From Dichomitus squalens LYAD-421 SS1 (lineage: Eukaryota; Basidiomycota; Agaricomycetes; Polyporales; Polyporaceae): a stretch of 44,161 nucleotides of DNA. A model generated the notes under the pieces. The model was not told where the DNA came from, did not search any database, and worked only from the letters and a program-made list of their open reading frames with translations. The position numbers were made by a program, and so were the translations under genes. The number at the start of each line of letters is the position of its first letter. Position 1 is the first letter of the stretch. The stretch covers positions 629,878 through 674,038 of the forward strand of contig NW_006766896.1 of the NCBI RefSeq assembly GCF_000275845.1, given 5' to 3'. Positions 11,947-22,661 of this stretch are shown piece by piece.

Positions 11947-13795
11947 ATGGCCCCGACATCTCCTTGGCACATCTACGGTGAACAGCTCTTCTGGGCAGGA
12001 TACGGTTATCCCTTGTGGGTTCCAGACGGAGAGGGAGGCGAGCTGTTCATTGGGGACGTCGGATGGATGCGACAAGGCGAATTCCGGCCACTCTTCAATT
12101 CGAGGGAGGATACGGACGACCCGATTCATTTCGACAAAGGAGTGCCTCAGAACTTCACTGTGCTAGATCGCCTCAAGCTAGGAGTAACAGGGAGAGAACA
12201 TCCTATCAAACACCATTTTGTCTGCGGCCAGAATCTATGACAAGAGGTGTTGAAAGGTCCGAAACAGTGCGTGAATATCCGCTCTTTGGCTTCGTTACTG
12301 GTATGACACTCCAACTCAGCCGATCGCCCGTGAGATATGCTTTCGATCCAGAAGGTCCCTCAGGGGCCTGTCTTTTCCTCCCCTGTCCTCCGATAACAGA
12401 AAGCATCACGGCGGGGAGATATATCAAGTCGTACATGCGCGAAAACTTCTCTAATTGGGTCGAGTTCGCGAATGCATTGGATGGGTGGGGTCTGAGCCTT
12501 ACGGACCGGGACATCCTCTTCATATCAGGAACAACCAAAACGACGCACTGGAAGGTAGCTGCGTGGTCAGAGGACATCGTGAAGTGAAAAGGAGACGACA
12601 AAGGGGTCTCCGGGACTTTCAATCCGTCCGCACCTGCAAATATCTCCGTCATTGTCGATGGCCAATTCGTACCTCCCACCCATGTCAAAACTGGACCCGC
12701 GGGAAGAGATCCAGAGTCTCAATCCCCGGCAGCGAGCCACTCGGATCAATGTGTGTTCATCAGTTACTTCAAGATGAAGCGTAAATCGGGTTCTACACCG
12801 ATTGAGTATATGCGGGCGGCAGCGGGTCCACACGATCTTCCGCCGGGTCCGGGGGATCGAGGATCTGACTGTGTTCCGGCAACTAGAGGGGTCAATGAGA
12901 GCGATGACAGCAACAAAAAGGTACGTGACATAGCAGCGATTTAGACTCGTCTCAGTGACGCCGAATCAGACGTACGACCCAGTGGTGGATCTGCTGGACT
13001 ACATACTCGAAGTGCGCATCGACCGCAAACTTATTAACGGGACCAGTGAAGCATACGGATGCTGAGGTAGCCATCGCTTCCAACTTAGACTTCGCCCCCC
13101 TGTTGCCGGTAAGCTGATTGTACATATATACACTCGAATTCAGTCCCTCAGCTGGCTATCACAGATGAGCCCAGTGCCTCCAGATGTCCCCAAATTCCTG
13201 AGACGAACAAGACCACCAGTCGCTGTAGATGAACACGGAGGTGAGTTCGTCTCCTGAAGTTACACGACTGTTCACGTTCTAATGTCTGACATGACAATTC
13301 ATCACAGTCGGTACCATTGCGTGGGATCTGGAACCCAGTGCCTCGAGCGCAATTCTGCGCGCCCATACTCCGAGTCAACACACAGCAGACATTCCGATCT
13401 GTGGATCCGGAGACCATCCACTACGTCAAGCTGCTACCAAGCTTGAAACCATGAAGTATGACGCACCGACGAGTGCCCCTCATGTTTCGCCACGTCTTGT
13501 GCGCGATCACGACTTCCTGAGGCGTGCATTTTACAAGAACATCGCGTTCGGGGTGGCTGCAGTAAAACGTGCCCCGATGCCTCCAATCAAGCTTGGCGAC
13601 GATGACGGGCTGCGCTCGCTCATCGTCGCCTTGCTTGCTCGCTCTGATTTGTGCTTCGGGGGATGGGAGCGAACCCAACAGTCGGGAAGCAAGGGAGAAG
13701 AGGGAATCACTATCACGTTCAGCATCTTCTCGACGAGCGGCCGCATCGTGACAGCGGACGGGACGGAGCAGACATGTACGCTTCGAAGGGCTTAG
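11947..13795 (+). pseudogene. Family member D: module + novel C-terminal domain, two in-frame TGA codons
   Basis: The exon skeleton is intact: 11947-12266, 12320-12920, 12970-13011, 13052-13108, 13165-13240 and 13308-13795, total 1,584 nt, with every phase matching A, B, C and E. Two TGA codons interrupt it: 12238-12240 (codon 98) and 12585-12587 (codon 196). Both could come from CGA by a C-to-T change at CpG, but the original codons are not proven. Around them the frame carries SPWHIYGEQLF, GYGYPLW, IGDVGW, WVEFAN, GTTKTTHWKVAAW, AAAGPHDLPPG and TYDPVVDLLDYILE. The C-terminal region (residues about 366-527) matches C's novel domain: FYKNIAFGVAAVK, an ERTQQSG segment and a tail GITITFSIFS. 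Intron 3 is only 40 nt. Likely a recent pseudogene; read-through or a sequencing error at two sites is less likely. Confidence 0.8.
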
Positions 13796-15637
13796 GGAGT
13801 TCAGGTGGATTTTGGATGGATTTGGTCTGGATTAGTGTACGTCAGTGTTGCCCGTGCATAATGCTGGTAGTCAAGACGTCTCGGGTTTGCACAGGTATTG
13901 AGGGGTAAACGACGGAGTGGGTTTGGGACGGCTGGCATTCATGAAGTTCTGAGCAGGTGATTCAGGCCGTTTAACGGGCACAGCTGACACAGTCATGCGT
14001 CGCAAGCTAGAGTGCATGTAGCGACGAAATGACGTGAGATCGAATAGGAAGACTTATTTTACGAAGAGAGTCGCATGCGACGCCGTACATGTGCCCTGTC
14101 TTCACAGCGAGCACCGACTGCGCGGTCTATGTGCGGTCCAAGTCCTGTCACGTCGTCCGCTTGATCAGTTCTGCAGAAAGGCGGGTAAGTGCGCTGGTCT
14201 TCGGATCAATGCACAAGAGACGAAAAACCCCGATGGCGAACTTGTTCAGTACGGGAACAGCATAAGCGGCATGTGTAGGGTGCTCGTCGTACTCTCTCCT
14301 AGGTGCCACGTCCCTCCAGCTCATGGTTCTTCTTCCCGACCGCGCGAGGACCACGATTGTCCGCCCGAGTTTCATGTGAAACGAGCGCTGCTCGCGAATC
14401 CGAACACACACAGGCTTCGCGGGACGGGGTTCTCAACACCGACAAAGCATTACGAAACACTCACGATCTCGACCGTCTTCCTGCGCTCTTAGCGCCTCCC
14501 TCCAAGAGGCTCGCGATCGTCTGCCCGGCCTCGGATAGCATCTTCTTGAGCGCGCTCATCCAATCCGTCCGAGAGCGCTATCGGCTCGCGTTCGGATTCT
14601 TCTGTATCATCCATTGATACCGGGATACATAAGGGAGATGCGAATGACTGTGGGAGAGGCGGAGGAGAACGAGCGGGAAGGGCCACGATGGTGAGTGCGG
14701 CGGAAATAGAGACGGAGGGAGCATGTAGCTGCAAGCGAGACGGGAGATGTCAGACAGCGCATGAAGATGAACGCGGCACTAAGGAAGAGAGCTGCGTACT
14801 ATGGAAAGGGTATCCGGGGATGATAGGCAGGGGGTGGCTGAAGGGGTCTCACCTGTATCTCTGAAAAGCCGAGCTGGTCGAGCGGGGACATGCAGCGACA
14901 GGAACAGCTCATAGTCCAAGGGTGATGGACTGGGTTCTGTGCCAGTGACAGAGATACAGGAAAGCCAATTGCGCGTCAGATCCAGAGACGAGGCATTGAG
15001 ACGAGAGGCACAGTGTCAAGTGGGAGGTTTCAGCAGAAAGCGATCATCGCTGGTCTTTCCGAGCCAGCATCCGGTATACGAGCGAAGGAGCAGGGCGGGG
15101 ATGCGACGGACTGAGATGCGGCACAGGACTGACCATTTGACACGCCACCTGCTCTACGGGATAGTTGTGGCATGAGAGCAGTGCTGCCTGTGAAACTGCC
15201 GAGCCGCATCTAGATTGACGATGAAGGCGAGGAGGTATGTAGGTGGGTTAGGGTTCCTAAACCCCTAAGCAGCCTAGAAACGAGCTAGATCATGTTCTTG
15301 TACATTGTCAGAGTATTTGGCGGGATGGTGCTCTAGATACAGAAAACGGTCTTCCGATCGCGCTTTCTAGCAGTTGTTTATAGGCGTCGAACAAGCGTAC
15401 CGCGAAATGGTTGGCCGACAAAAGTCAAACACCCATCTTCTTGAGGCAAATTTGTTGAAGATAGTAGTATTAAGTCCAAAATACACAGGTACCAAAGTAA
15501 ACAGCCTGTGTCCCTCGCAGTTCTCGTACAATTTAGTCGAATATGACAGTATCGATCGAAGTTCCGCCCAGTCAACCACCGGGCCGCAGCTTGGCACTCG
15601 ACCGCGCTCGTCGTCTCCAGACTTGGCCTTTATGACC
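13796..15637. other. Intergenic between D and E
   Basis: About 1.8 kb with no supported gene. Some GC-rich minus-strand frames (around 14150-14730) look weakly protein-like but lack a good ATG and any family resemblance. A TTAGGG...CCCTAA near-palindrome lies at about 15248-15268. Confidence 0.4.
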
Positions 15638-17094
15638 TTACATGTGGTCCTGAGGCGGCTTTACCCAAACCCAGTCATCGTCCACTTTCATACGTGCATT
15701 CTTCCGCTGTAAGCGCTGCACAGTACCGACTGTAGCAAAATGAGTAGACTGTATGCGATCCTTAGTGTATCATTGCTCACCCTGTTCGAGATCCCTGACG
15801 ATCGCCGTGCACACCCCCTTGCTGATCAGCAAGGTACGGATGTCATCTGGGACGGCCTGCCGGTACTATTCCATATTTCGTTCAGGATAGACAACGGATT
15901 ATGGCATCTTCTCACGTACCTCAAGAAATTTGTACACGTCCGAATCGGACGCCACTGCGATATTTACTCTCTCGTCCTAGGTAGTAAAATCAGCACAGAA
16001 AGAGCATAGATAATCTGCATAGATAGCGTCACCTCAAGTATATAGTCCAGCAGGGCGTTGACGGGGTCAGCAAACTAGAATCGTGTCACCGATTCGACTT
16101 TTTGAGATTCGGATTGATGCGACGTACCGTTGGCCTTGGCACCCAGACCCAAGGTGACTCCTTGAGGACGGATGTCTGTTGCGACAGCGTGCCCTCTGAG
16201 CCGCGTTCCGAGGGGCCGTGGTTTTTGGGTCGCCTCTTGATCTTATAGTAGTTCATGAAGACGCAGTGGTGCGACACCGGAGAGGATGGATAGAAGTGGG
16301 GAATCTCAGATTGCTGGGGTTGGCCCGCAGCGAACTTGAAGACAGCGGGGTCTCCTTCCGTTTGAGGTGTCGTCATGATGGATGTGGGGACGTCGACGTT
16401 TCCACGGATGTATTGACTCTGATAGAGGTTGCGGGTAAACTGAGTTGTCCAGGTAGCACCCGTCACGAACATGATGTCTTCGTCCTTGAGCTCTGAGTCT
16501 CCGATGCTGTTCGCTAAGGCCAGCCATTTATCGATCTTCTCGTGCATGTATCGGACTATATGCCACTTATTGTTGAAGAAATACGTGGTGCTTCCTGCCG
16601 GGAGCTTGAGAATAGCACCTTGGTCTGAGCCTTGCTCTGGGATACGTCCACTGACCACACGACAGGCGACGGATGGGTGATTAGCGATGGCTATATGACA
16701 GCAGTTTATGGATGTACTCAGCTTACCGGGATGCGAATTTCACGAAGCCATTTTCGGGATTGAAGCTTTCCAACTCCCGGGGACGGTCTTTGTCCGTTCT
16801 AACGGAAACGCACGGGCCGAACCTGTCTCTGAGCTCCTTCAAAGGAGAGGGAACTTCGTTCGAGTCCGTTCCCTCCCCTGTTCCAGAGCAGAAAAGAGGC
16901 CGAAATTTGCCATCCTCGAGGAATCCCACCATGCCGACACATCTATGGGACGAGTGTTGACGGTCGCCACAATCTATGGTTGTATCCCATAAGGGATAGC
17001 CACAATGAAGCGGATACAGCATCTTGGCGTAGAAATCCCTTGGAGGTAGCTGTGGCGCTTGCATTGTCGCAGTGGCGAATGAGTTGTTCGACAT
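15638..17094 (-). CDS. Family member E: GYPLW/GDVG module with minimal C-terminus (388 aa)
   Basis: Six minus-strand exons: 17094-16727, 16650-16128, 16075-16034, 15976-15920, 15865-15781 and 15729-15638, giving 388 aa. Exons 3 and 4 are again 42 and 57 nt; exon 5 is 85 nt (76 plus 9). The module is more diverged but clear: RDFYAKMLYP, HCGYPLW, VGMVGF in place of IGDVGW, KWLALAN, VTGATWTTQF, then FADPVNALLDYILE and ASDSDVYKF. After the junction codon that gives VGT in all members, only about 30 residues follow before the stop, with neither WD40 nor the C/D domain. The AAAGPHxLPPG motif of the others is not recognisable. It may be a stand-alone module or a member that lost its C-terminal partner. 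Splicing is consistent throughout, so I call it a gene. Confidence 0.75.
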
Positions 17095-18858
17095 ATACGG
17101 AAGAGAAAATGAGCTGGGATGGTGAAAGAGTGAGGTTGAGAGATGACGTGCTGTTGGACGATGAAGACTAGGAATGTGTTCATTGGATCAACGGAGTTTA
17201 TAATGATTCCAGTGGCTCTACCCTGATGAAACGCGTGCCCCGCAAGCTTGAGACGCTCTCGCCCATCATCACAAGAAAGCCCAGATGTGGACATGGTGGT
17301 ACTGCTCAGAAAGGTGATACAAGCATGTAGACAAACATCGCCGCGAAGACACAGGGACGACGGCCCGATCCAGAATCGCACGGCGCGACTGGGCGGCCCG
17401 TCGGTCCGGTCCATCTTTCCGACCCGAGAGGCTTGCTCGCTTGCTATCGACCGCACTGTCGTCTCTTCCATCGCTCTAGCAAAGTCTTGTATGCGTCTGC
17501 AGCGACGACACACACCCTCTTCGCCCCAGTTCTCGCCAAATCCTTCCTGTGCGGTCTCTGTTCTGTTCTGTACTGGGGCCGGCAGAACGTCACCCCCCGG
17601 TACGCAGTGTCCTCTAACGCTCAGGCTCTACAATCCTCCTCCAACATACGGAACAAACTCTTGTCCACCTACCATCTACCGACCACCGTATCGTCAGACG
17701 AATCATCCTACGGTCCTTCCCTCGGACGTTGTGCAGACGACTCTCGTTCCTTCATCCTCCATGTCGTCATTGCCCATTCTCGTGCGCGAGGACACTGCAA
17801 GTCGAACCGGGAGATCCCCTTGCATTCCAACCGAGCTCTCTTCCGCAGATGACCCCGCGTCCCAAGTCACCTGAGTTCTTCCCACTCCCCGTCTCTTTGC
17901 TGACGCGCTTTATAAGAGCGCTCTTGGTATCCAGTCTCCCAACGACGCAAACGACGTCTCTTCGGAGATCCTTCGAACCGATACATCTCATCACTTGGTG
18001 TCCATAACTTCTCGCTCAAGGTATGTACGCTTTGCCTCATGCGCCTGCCGTCCCACCCTCCAGCCCCTTAGGTCACGGCGGCAAACATGTCAGCGTCGCA
18101 CAGAGATGTGCTTGACCCCAGGACCCCGAAAGTCGGCAGCGGTGACTTCTTCTAATGGCTCAGGCTTTCTCTCTATTTCAGTTTCCAGAGTTCTGGCTCT
18201 AGTGAATTCTACAATGCCTGAAGTTATGACATGCAATCGGTAGGGAAACCATAGACTCTCTCACGCTTGACCCCCGGTGTCATCAGTCCCTCGCCCATCT
18301 CTGGCGTCGCAGACTTACCTCCGGCGCAGGGCGACTTGGAAACTCCAGCCCAAGGTCGTTACCGGGACCACGACCGCTTAGCGCGACGTATCGGCCAAAT
18401 GCTCCATCGAGGGCGACAACTCGAACTCGAGGGACGAGCTCATCACCTTTCTTGGCGTCTCGAAGGACGAGGTAGCTACTCTCGCCGCAGAGGCCAGAAC
18501 GAACCTGAGAAGGCTGCAGTGCAGTGGAGAAGGCGAACCTCCCCATCGAGCAGCACGGCACAGAGACCTTTTTTTCGGGCCCTGTTTGCTCGTACGCCGG
18601 AGTAGAGCATGATCGCTGCTCGCTAGGCTGACGGCCATTCGACCACATCACCGCGTCCAGCTTGTTCGGCGACAACAATTTCATCGGTGTGCCCCAGGGC
18701 CACGCCGCAGTTGACTTATCGCGCGCACTGCTCGGGCTGACAGCACTCGTGTTCCTCAATGGAATCTATTGCCACTGGCTAGTATCGCATGAATACATTG
18801 AACTTTGTTATTTACATTGTCTCTAGCAGAGAAATGGAAGAGTTATGGGTGCCTTGTC
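17095..18858. other. Intergenic between E and the F-box/WD40 gene
   Basis: Several overlapping open frames exist on both strands (around 17250-17880 and 18280-18760), but none has a convincing start, introns or known motif. I cannot assign a gene. A relic of an older sequence around 18600-18760 is possible. Confidence 0.4.
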
Positions 18859-21222
18859 TCAGACGTCAGGCCAACCTCGAATGAGATGCTTCAGAGGGTG
18901 CATGTGCACCGCTCCGAATGTGTCTGCGGACACCAGTACTCGCCCATCCTGCGAGAACCCGAGGTACGAGGTGTCACCAACCTCCAATGAGTGGAATGCG
19001 ACGGCGATTACACGCGCACCGTCGTCGGTGCGCCAAATCCTGACACCGTCTTTGCTAGCGGTCGCTATGTGGCGCCCATCCGGAGAAAAGCAAGCGGCCT
19101 GGGTCATCCCCCATGGTTGGCAGGAATGGGAAGGCGGTGAGAGCAGCTCGTGGCCGCGACCAGTGTTCATATCCCAAACCTGAGCCGGAGACGAGGAATC
19201 GCAGTTGTAGTACAAGACCAAACAGCCAAAGGGAGAAAATACAACGGTACCGGGAGGTCGGCTATAGGTATCCCTCAAGATGGTTTTCCGGACGATAAGC
19301 TTTCCTGTCCTGACGTCCCAAAGTCGGATGAGGTCGCGGGCGGTTGGGAGGAAAGAGACGGCAGCCAGGAGCTTGCTGTTCGGGCTGAATACAGCGGTGG
19401 TCATCGAGAAGGAAGCATCTTCCTCATTTTGTCTGAGAATTTTCCAAGGACATCCGCAAGATATGTCCCAAATGACTTTTTCTCGAGGAAAACCATTCTG
19501 CTCTAGAAAGAGCCATCGGCCATCAGGCGAGCAGAGCCACTCGCCATACCGTGGTAGAAGAAAGAAGGAGGCATCGCCGTTCGTCGGACGGAAGTTGTGG
19601 AGTGGAAAGCAACGTATTTCTTGAAGCGTCTCGGTGTCCCAGAGGCGCACGATACCGTCGTTCGCCACCGAAACGAGTGTGATGCCGGCCGATTGCCACG
19701 CGAACGTGGCCACTGTGCTGTCGTGCACAAGGTCTGCATGGCGCTTATCTATGTCTGTAACCTCGGCGTCCCATATCTTGATGGTTTTGCCAGCCCCGGA
19801 AGACGCGAGCCATCGACCTTTGGGAGAAAATGCAATGGAGACCGTTCCGGATTCTACACTGGCACTGTCGTCGATGATCCAATCCCGCATCGCAGAGTGA
19901 TACCCCAGTTCCCACAGAATTACAGTCCTGTCCTGTGCGGCTGTCGCAATCCACTTCCCGTCCGGAGAGAATGACACGGAACAGACTTGCGCATCATGTC
20001 CCACTTCAACACCTTCTTGAATACAATCAATATCATATATCAGAAAGAAGAAGCAAGACGGACCGGGGCATATATCCGTCAGGGTCTGTGCCGTCAAGCG
20101 AGGGAATATGTCTCTGACACGCTCGCGATACCATCGAGCCCGATTTCTCTTCTGATGAGGCATGCAGAACGACACCCTCAAAAGCCGTAGCTCCGCGATC
20201 TCTTCATCCAGAGCCTGTACGCCTTCGATGCTGGTGGCAGGAGAAGAGAGTCCCAGCAAAGATCTTGGGCCGCATCCTAAGAAGTGAATGTTAACATGAA
20301 GTTGAGAAGAGTTCTCGGACGTCCTCAGAGTTGTTACGATGTTTGAAGAAGATTTTACAATGCTGTTAGAGGTGTATGGTGTCGCGTATGTGATGTTCGA
20401 GAGCTTGGGAGATCGCGCGAGATTGAACGTGCTGCCTGGATGATGATGAGCAGGGAACGCCTTTCGTTGGATCGCCTCACTAACCTTCACTCGCAGATAG
20501 AGTGAGGTCCTGCAACGTATTGCCGGTATATTCCAGAAGCCAATTGATCACATCGGAGTCAATCCCATCGACCTGTTGAATATATTCACAATGAGTCGAC
20601 GTCGTCAGAATTTACACTGACGTAGTGTCCCGACCGACATACTCACCGTGAGACGTACGATAGGCGGGGGGCATTTCGCCACTGGTGGGTACCTCTTCAG
20701 CGATGCGAAGCAGGAGGTAGCGACATGAAGAGCGCGAAGCCGAGGGAAGGCCATGATAATCCGACCGAGCTCCACAGGCGACTTGAAGACGATCCCTTGG
20801 AGGCAGAGGGTCTCTATGGCCGTGACGCTGGTTCGAATAACCTTGAGCAGCGTCGGATGGAAGGCAACAAAGAGTTTAGGACGGGCCCGGGATGGCATTG
20901 AAATCGTGAGAGTGTGAAGTTTTGGTAGCTGCGACATCGTTCTGAAGTACGACGGCATAAAAACATCTACTTCTCCCCCTAGGGCGACAGCGAAGATGAA
21001 CTGTTTGAGAGGAGGGTTCCGTGCAAGGAATACGCCAAAGGAGTATATTTCGTCCTGGGATTTGAGAGAAATCGACCTCAGGCGATGATATCGGCTACGT
21101 GGGAGTAGAATGCGGCAGGTAAGAGATAATGCACACAGAGACGTGAGGTCACTATGCAGTAAATCGATGATATTTTCGAGGATGTCGAAGGGGAACGCGG
21201 GGGTATGTCGAGTGATAGCCAT
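18859..21222 (-). CDS. F-box / WD40 fusion protein (about 730 aa)
   Basis: Exons: 21222-20647, 20572-20485, 20435-20064 and 20015-18859, total 2,193 nt. The start ATG at 21222 has a good context (ACCATGG); an in-frame ATG lies 11 codons upstream at 21255. The N-terminus is a basidiomycete-type F-box (AFPFDILENIIDLL, then CALSLTCRILLPRSR), which in known proteins binds Skp1 in SCF ubiquitin ligases. A leucine-rich segment follows (residues about 60-345, including VDGIDSDVINWLLEY). The C-terminal 385 residues hold about seven or eight degenerate WD40 blades (VGHDAQVCSVSFSPDGKW..., ending near HMHPLKHLIRG). The proposed last intron is 48 nt with a GTCCGT donor and keeps the frame either way, so the fusion does not depend on it. 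F-box plus WD40 suggests a substrate adaptor. The alternative is two adjacent genes, but I see no stop or promoter between the parts. Confidence 0.7.
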
Positions 21223-21255
21223 GGTAGAAGGAAGCGAAAACTGGGAACACTGCAT

Positions 21256-22661
21256 CCCTATGGTTCAGCAAGAAGGGTCCCTCGCTCCTGTGTCGGGCCC
21301 GCAGATATACATGCAGTACCCGCTCTGCGGACCGGCTTGAACTCCGCCCAGCCGTCGGCGAGTGCGGTTGATAGGTTGCTGGGAGAACTCATAAAGCTCC
21401 GGACAGAACCTTATACGACAGTCCAGGGACGGGGACTCCCTGCTTGATCGCATATGTTCGCAGGACTAGTTTCCAACCCTCAGAATCCGTTCGCGAACGA
21501 TGTCCTGGTTGGGAACGGCGGACAAGAGGTTACCAACTTCTCTTATTGAATTGAAGCGTGACTGCACACGCACCTTTCCTTCGGATGCCATGGAGCCCCC
21601 GGGGCCGGTCTCGAATGGTCCTGTGGACGAAGGGAAGCATCATGAGGCGGCTGTGCATGTTCCCGTCAAGACGAGCACATGTCCATTGGCTGGCAGTATC
21701 CGGGAGACAGTCAACGCGATCCATCGACTGGGATGGCCCGCAGTCGCGCTCATACTGGACATCCATGACGAGCGCAGTTGTAGGTAGAGGCGTCGACGAC
21801 ACGCAAATTCGAGGGACATTCCACGCAATCCATAGTAATCACATTGATCGTCGCTTCTCATGTCGATCGCGACTCGAGAGAATGGGCGCGCGCCTGAATC
21901 GAGGAACGGTCGGATGCTTTGTACTGCAACCGTCGTCGAATTTACCGTTTCGAGTTATCGGTACCGCCGGAGACCGTGCTATGAATGACGTAGCCGTCGT
22001 GCTGCGCTCACATGCACCGTTTCTATGCACAGCTCCAGTCAGCGATAATAGAGTGTCAGAATAAAGTGCCGAAAGGCCCGTACCGAAACAGCATATCTCA
22101 TACGATGGCAGATACACTGAAGGAAGACGTATCTCTCACAGGATCAGCAGTTCCACACTTTCTTTATTGACGGACCATCGTCGAGGCGAGCAATTAACAC
22201 GGGATTACACTCACCACGAGTTACCTGGCTGTTGTGCACGAGGGAACGGAGCTGACTCTGGCCCAAAGTACCATGTGTACTGACATGGCAGTATACGAGC
22301 ACCACTGATGGACTGGTGGCATGTCAACGCACCTTTCGCCGATCTTTGCTGAATGATAGTCTGCAACCCGGCAAGTAGGAGCGAGTGCACGGCAGGCGAT
22401 GTCACAGCCCAGCACACATACACTCAACCTGGTTAACATGCATGATCGACTCCCGCTCACAATTCATTCGAGTCTGGGCACTCCCCACCCGCATGTCACC
22501 GACCTCGCAGGGCGGGCCAACTCACAGAAAACCGTGTTGACGACGAGGGAGACCGTGTGACGGCCGCCTGCGCCATTCGCCAGCGGTAAGAAAGATGATA
22601 GAGAGCAAGCCGACTCGCACCTATTACTAACGATACAATACAGCACTTCTCAAGTCCAAGC
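21256..22661. other. Intergenic, no gene seen
   Basis: About 1.4 kb between the F-box/WD40 start and the 3' end of the next minus-strand gene. The short overlapping frames on both strands have no recognisable features. Confidence 0.5.

Noticed and set aside
14148..14734. Possible small gene on the minus strand between D and E
   Set aside because: No good ATG in the longer frame, no consistent splice sites joining the pieces, and no recognisable domain.
15246..15268. TTAGGG/CCCTAA palindrome, as from a telomere
   Set aside because: Only one unit on each side; too short to claim an interstitial telomeric sequence.
18283..18770. Open frames on both strands suggesting a degraded gene
   Set aside because: No frame stays open through a plausible exon set, and I recognise no family.
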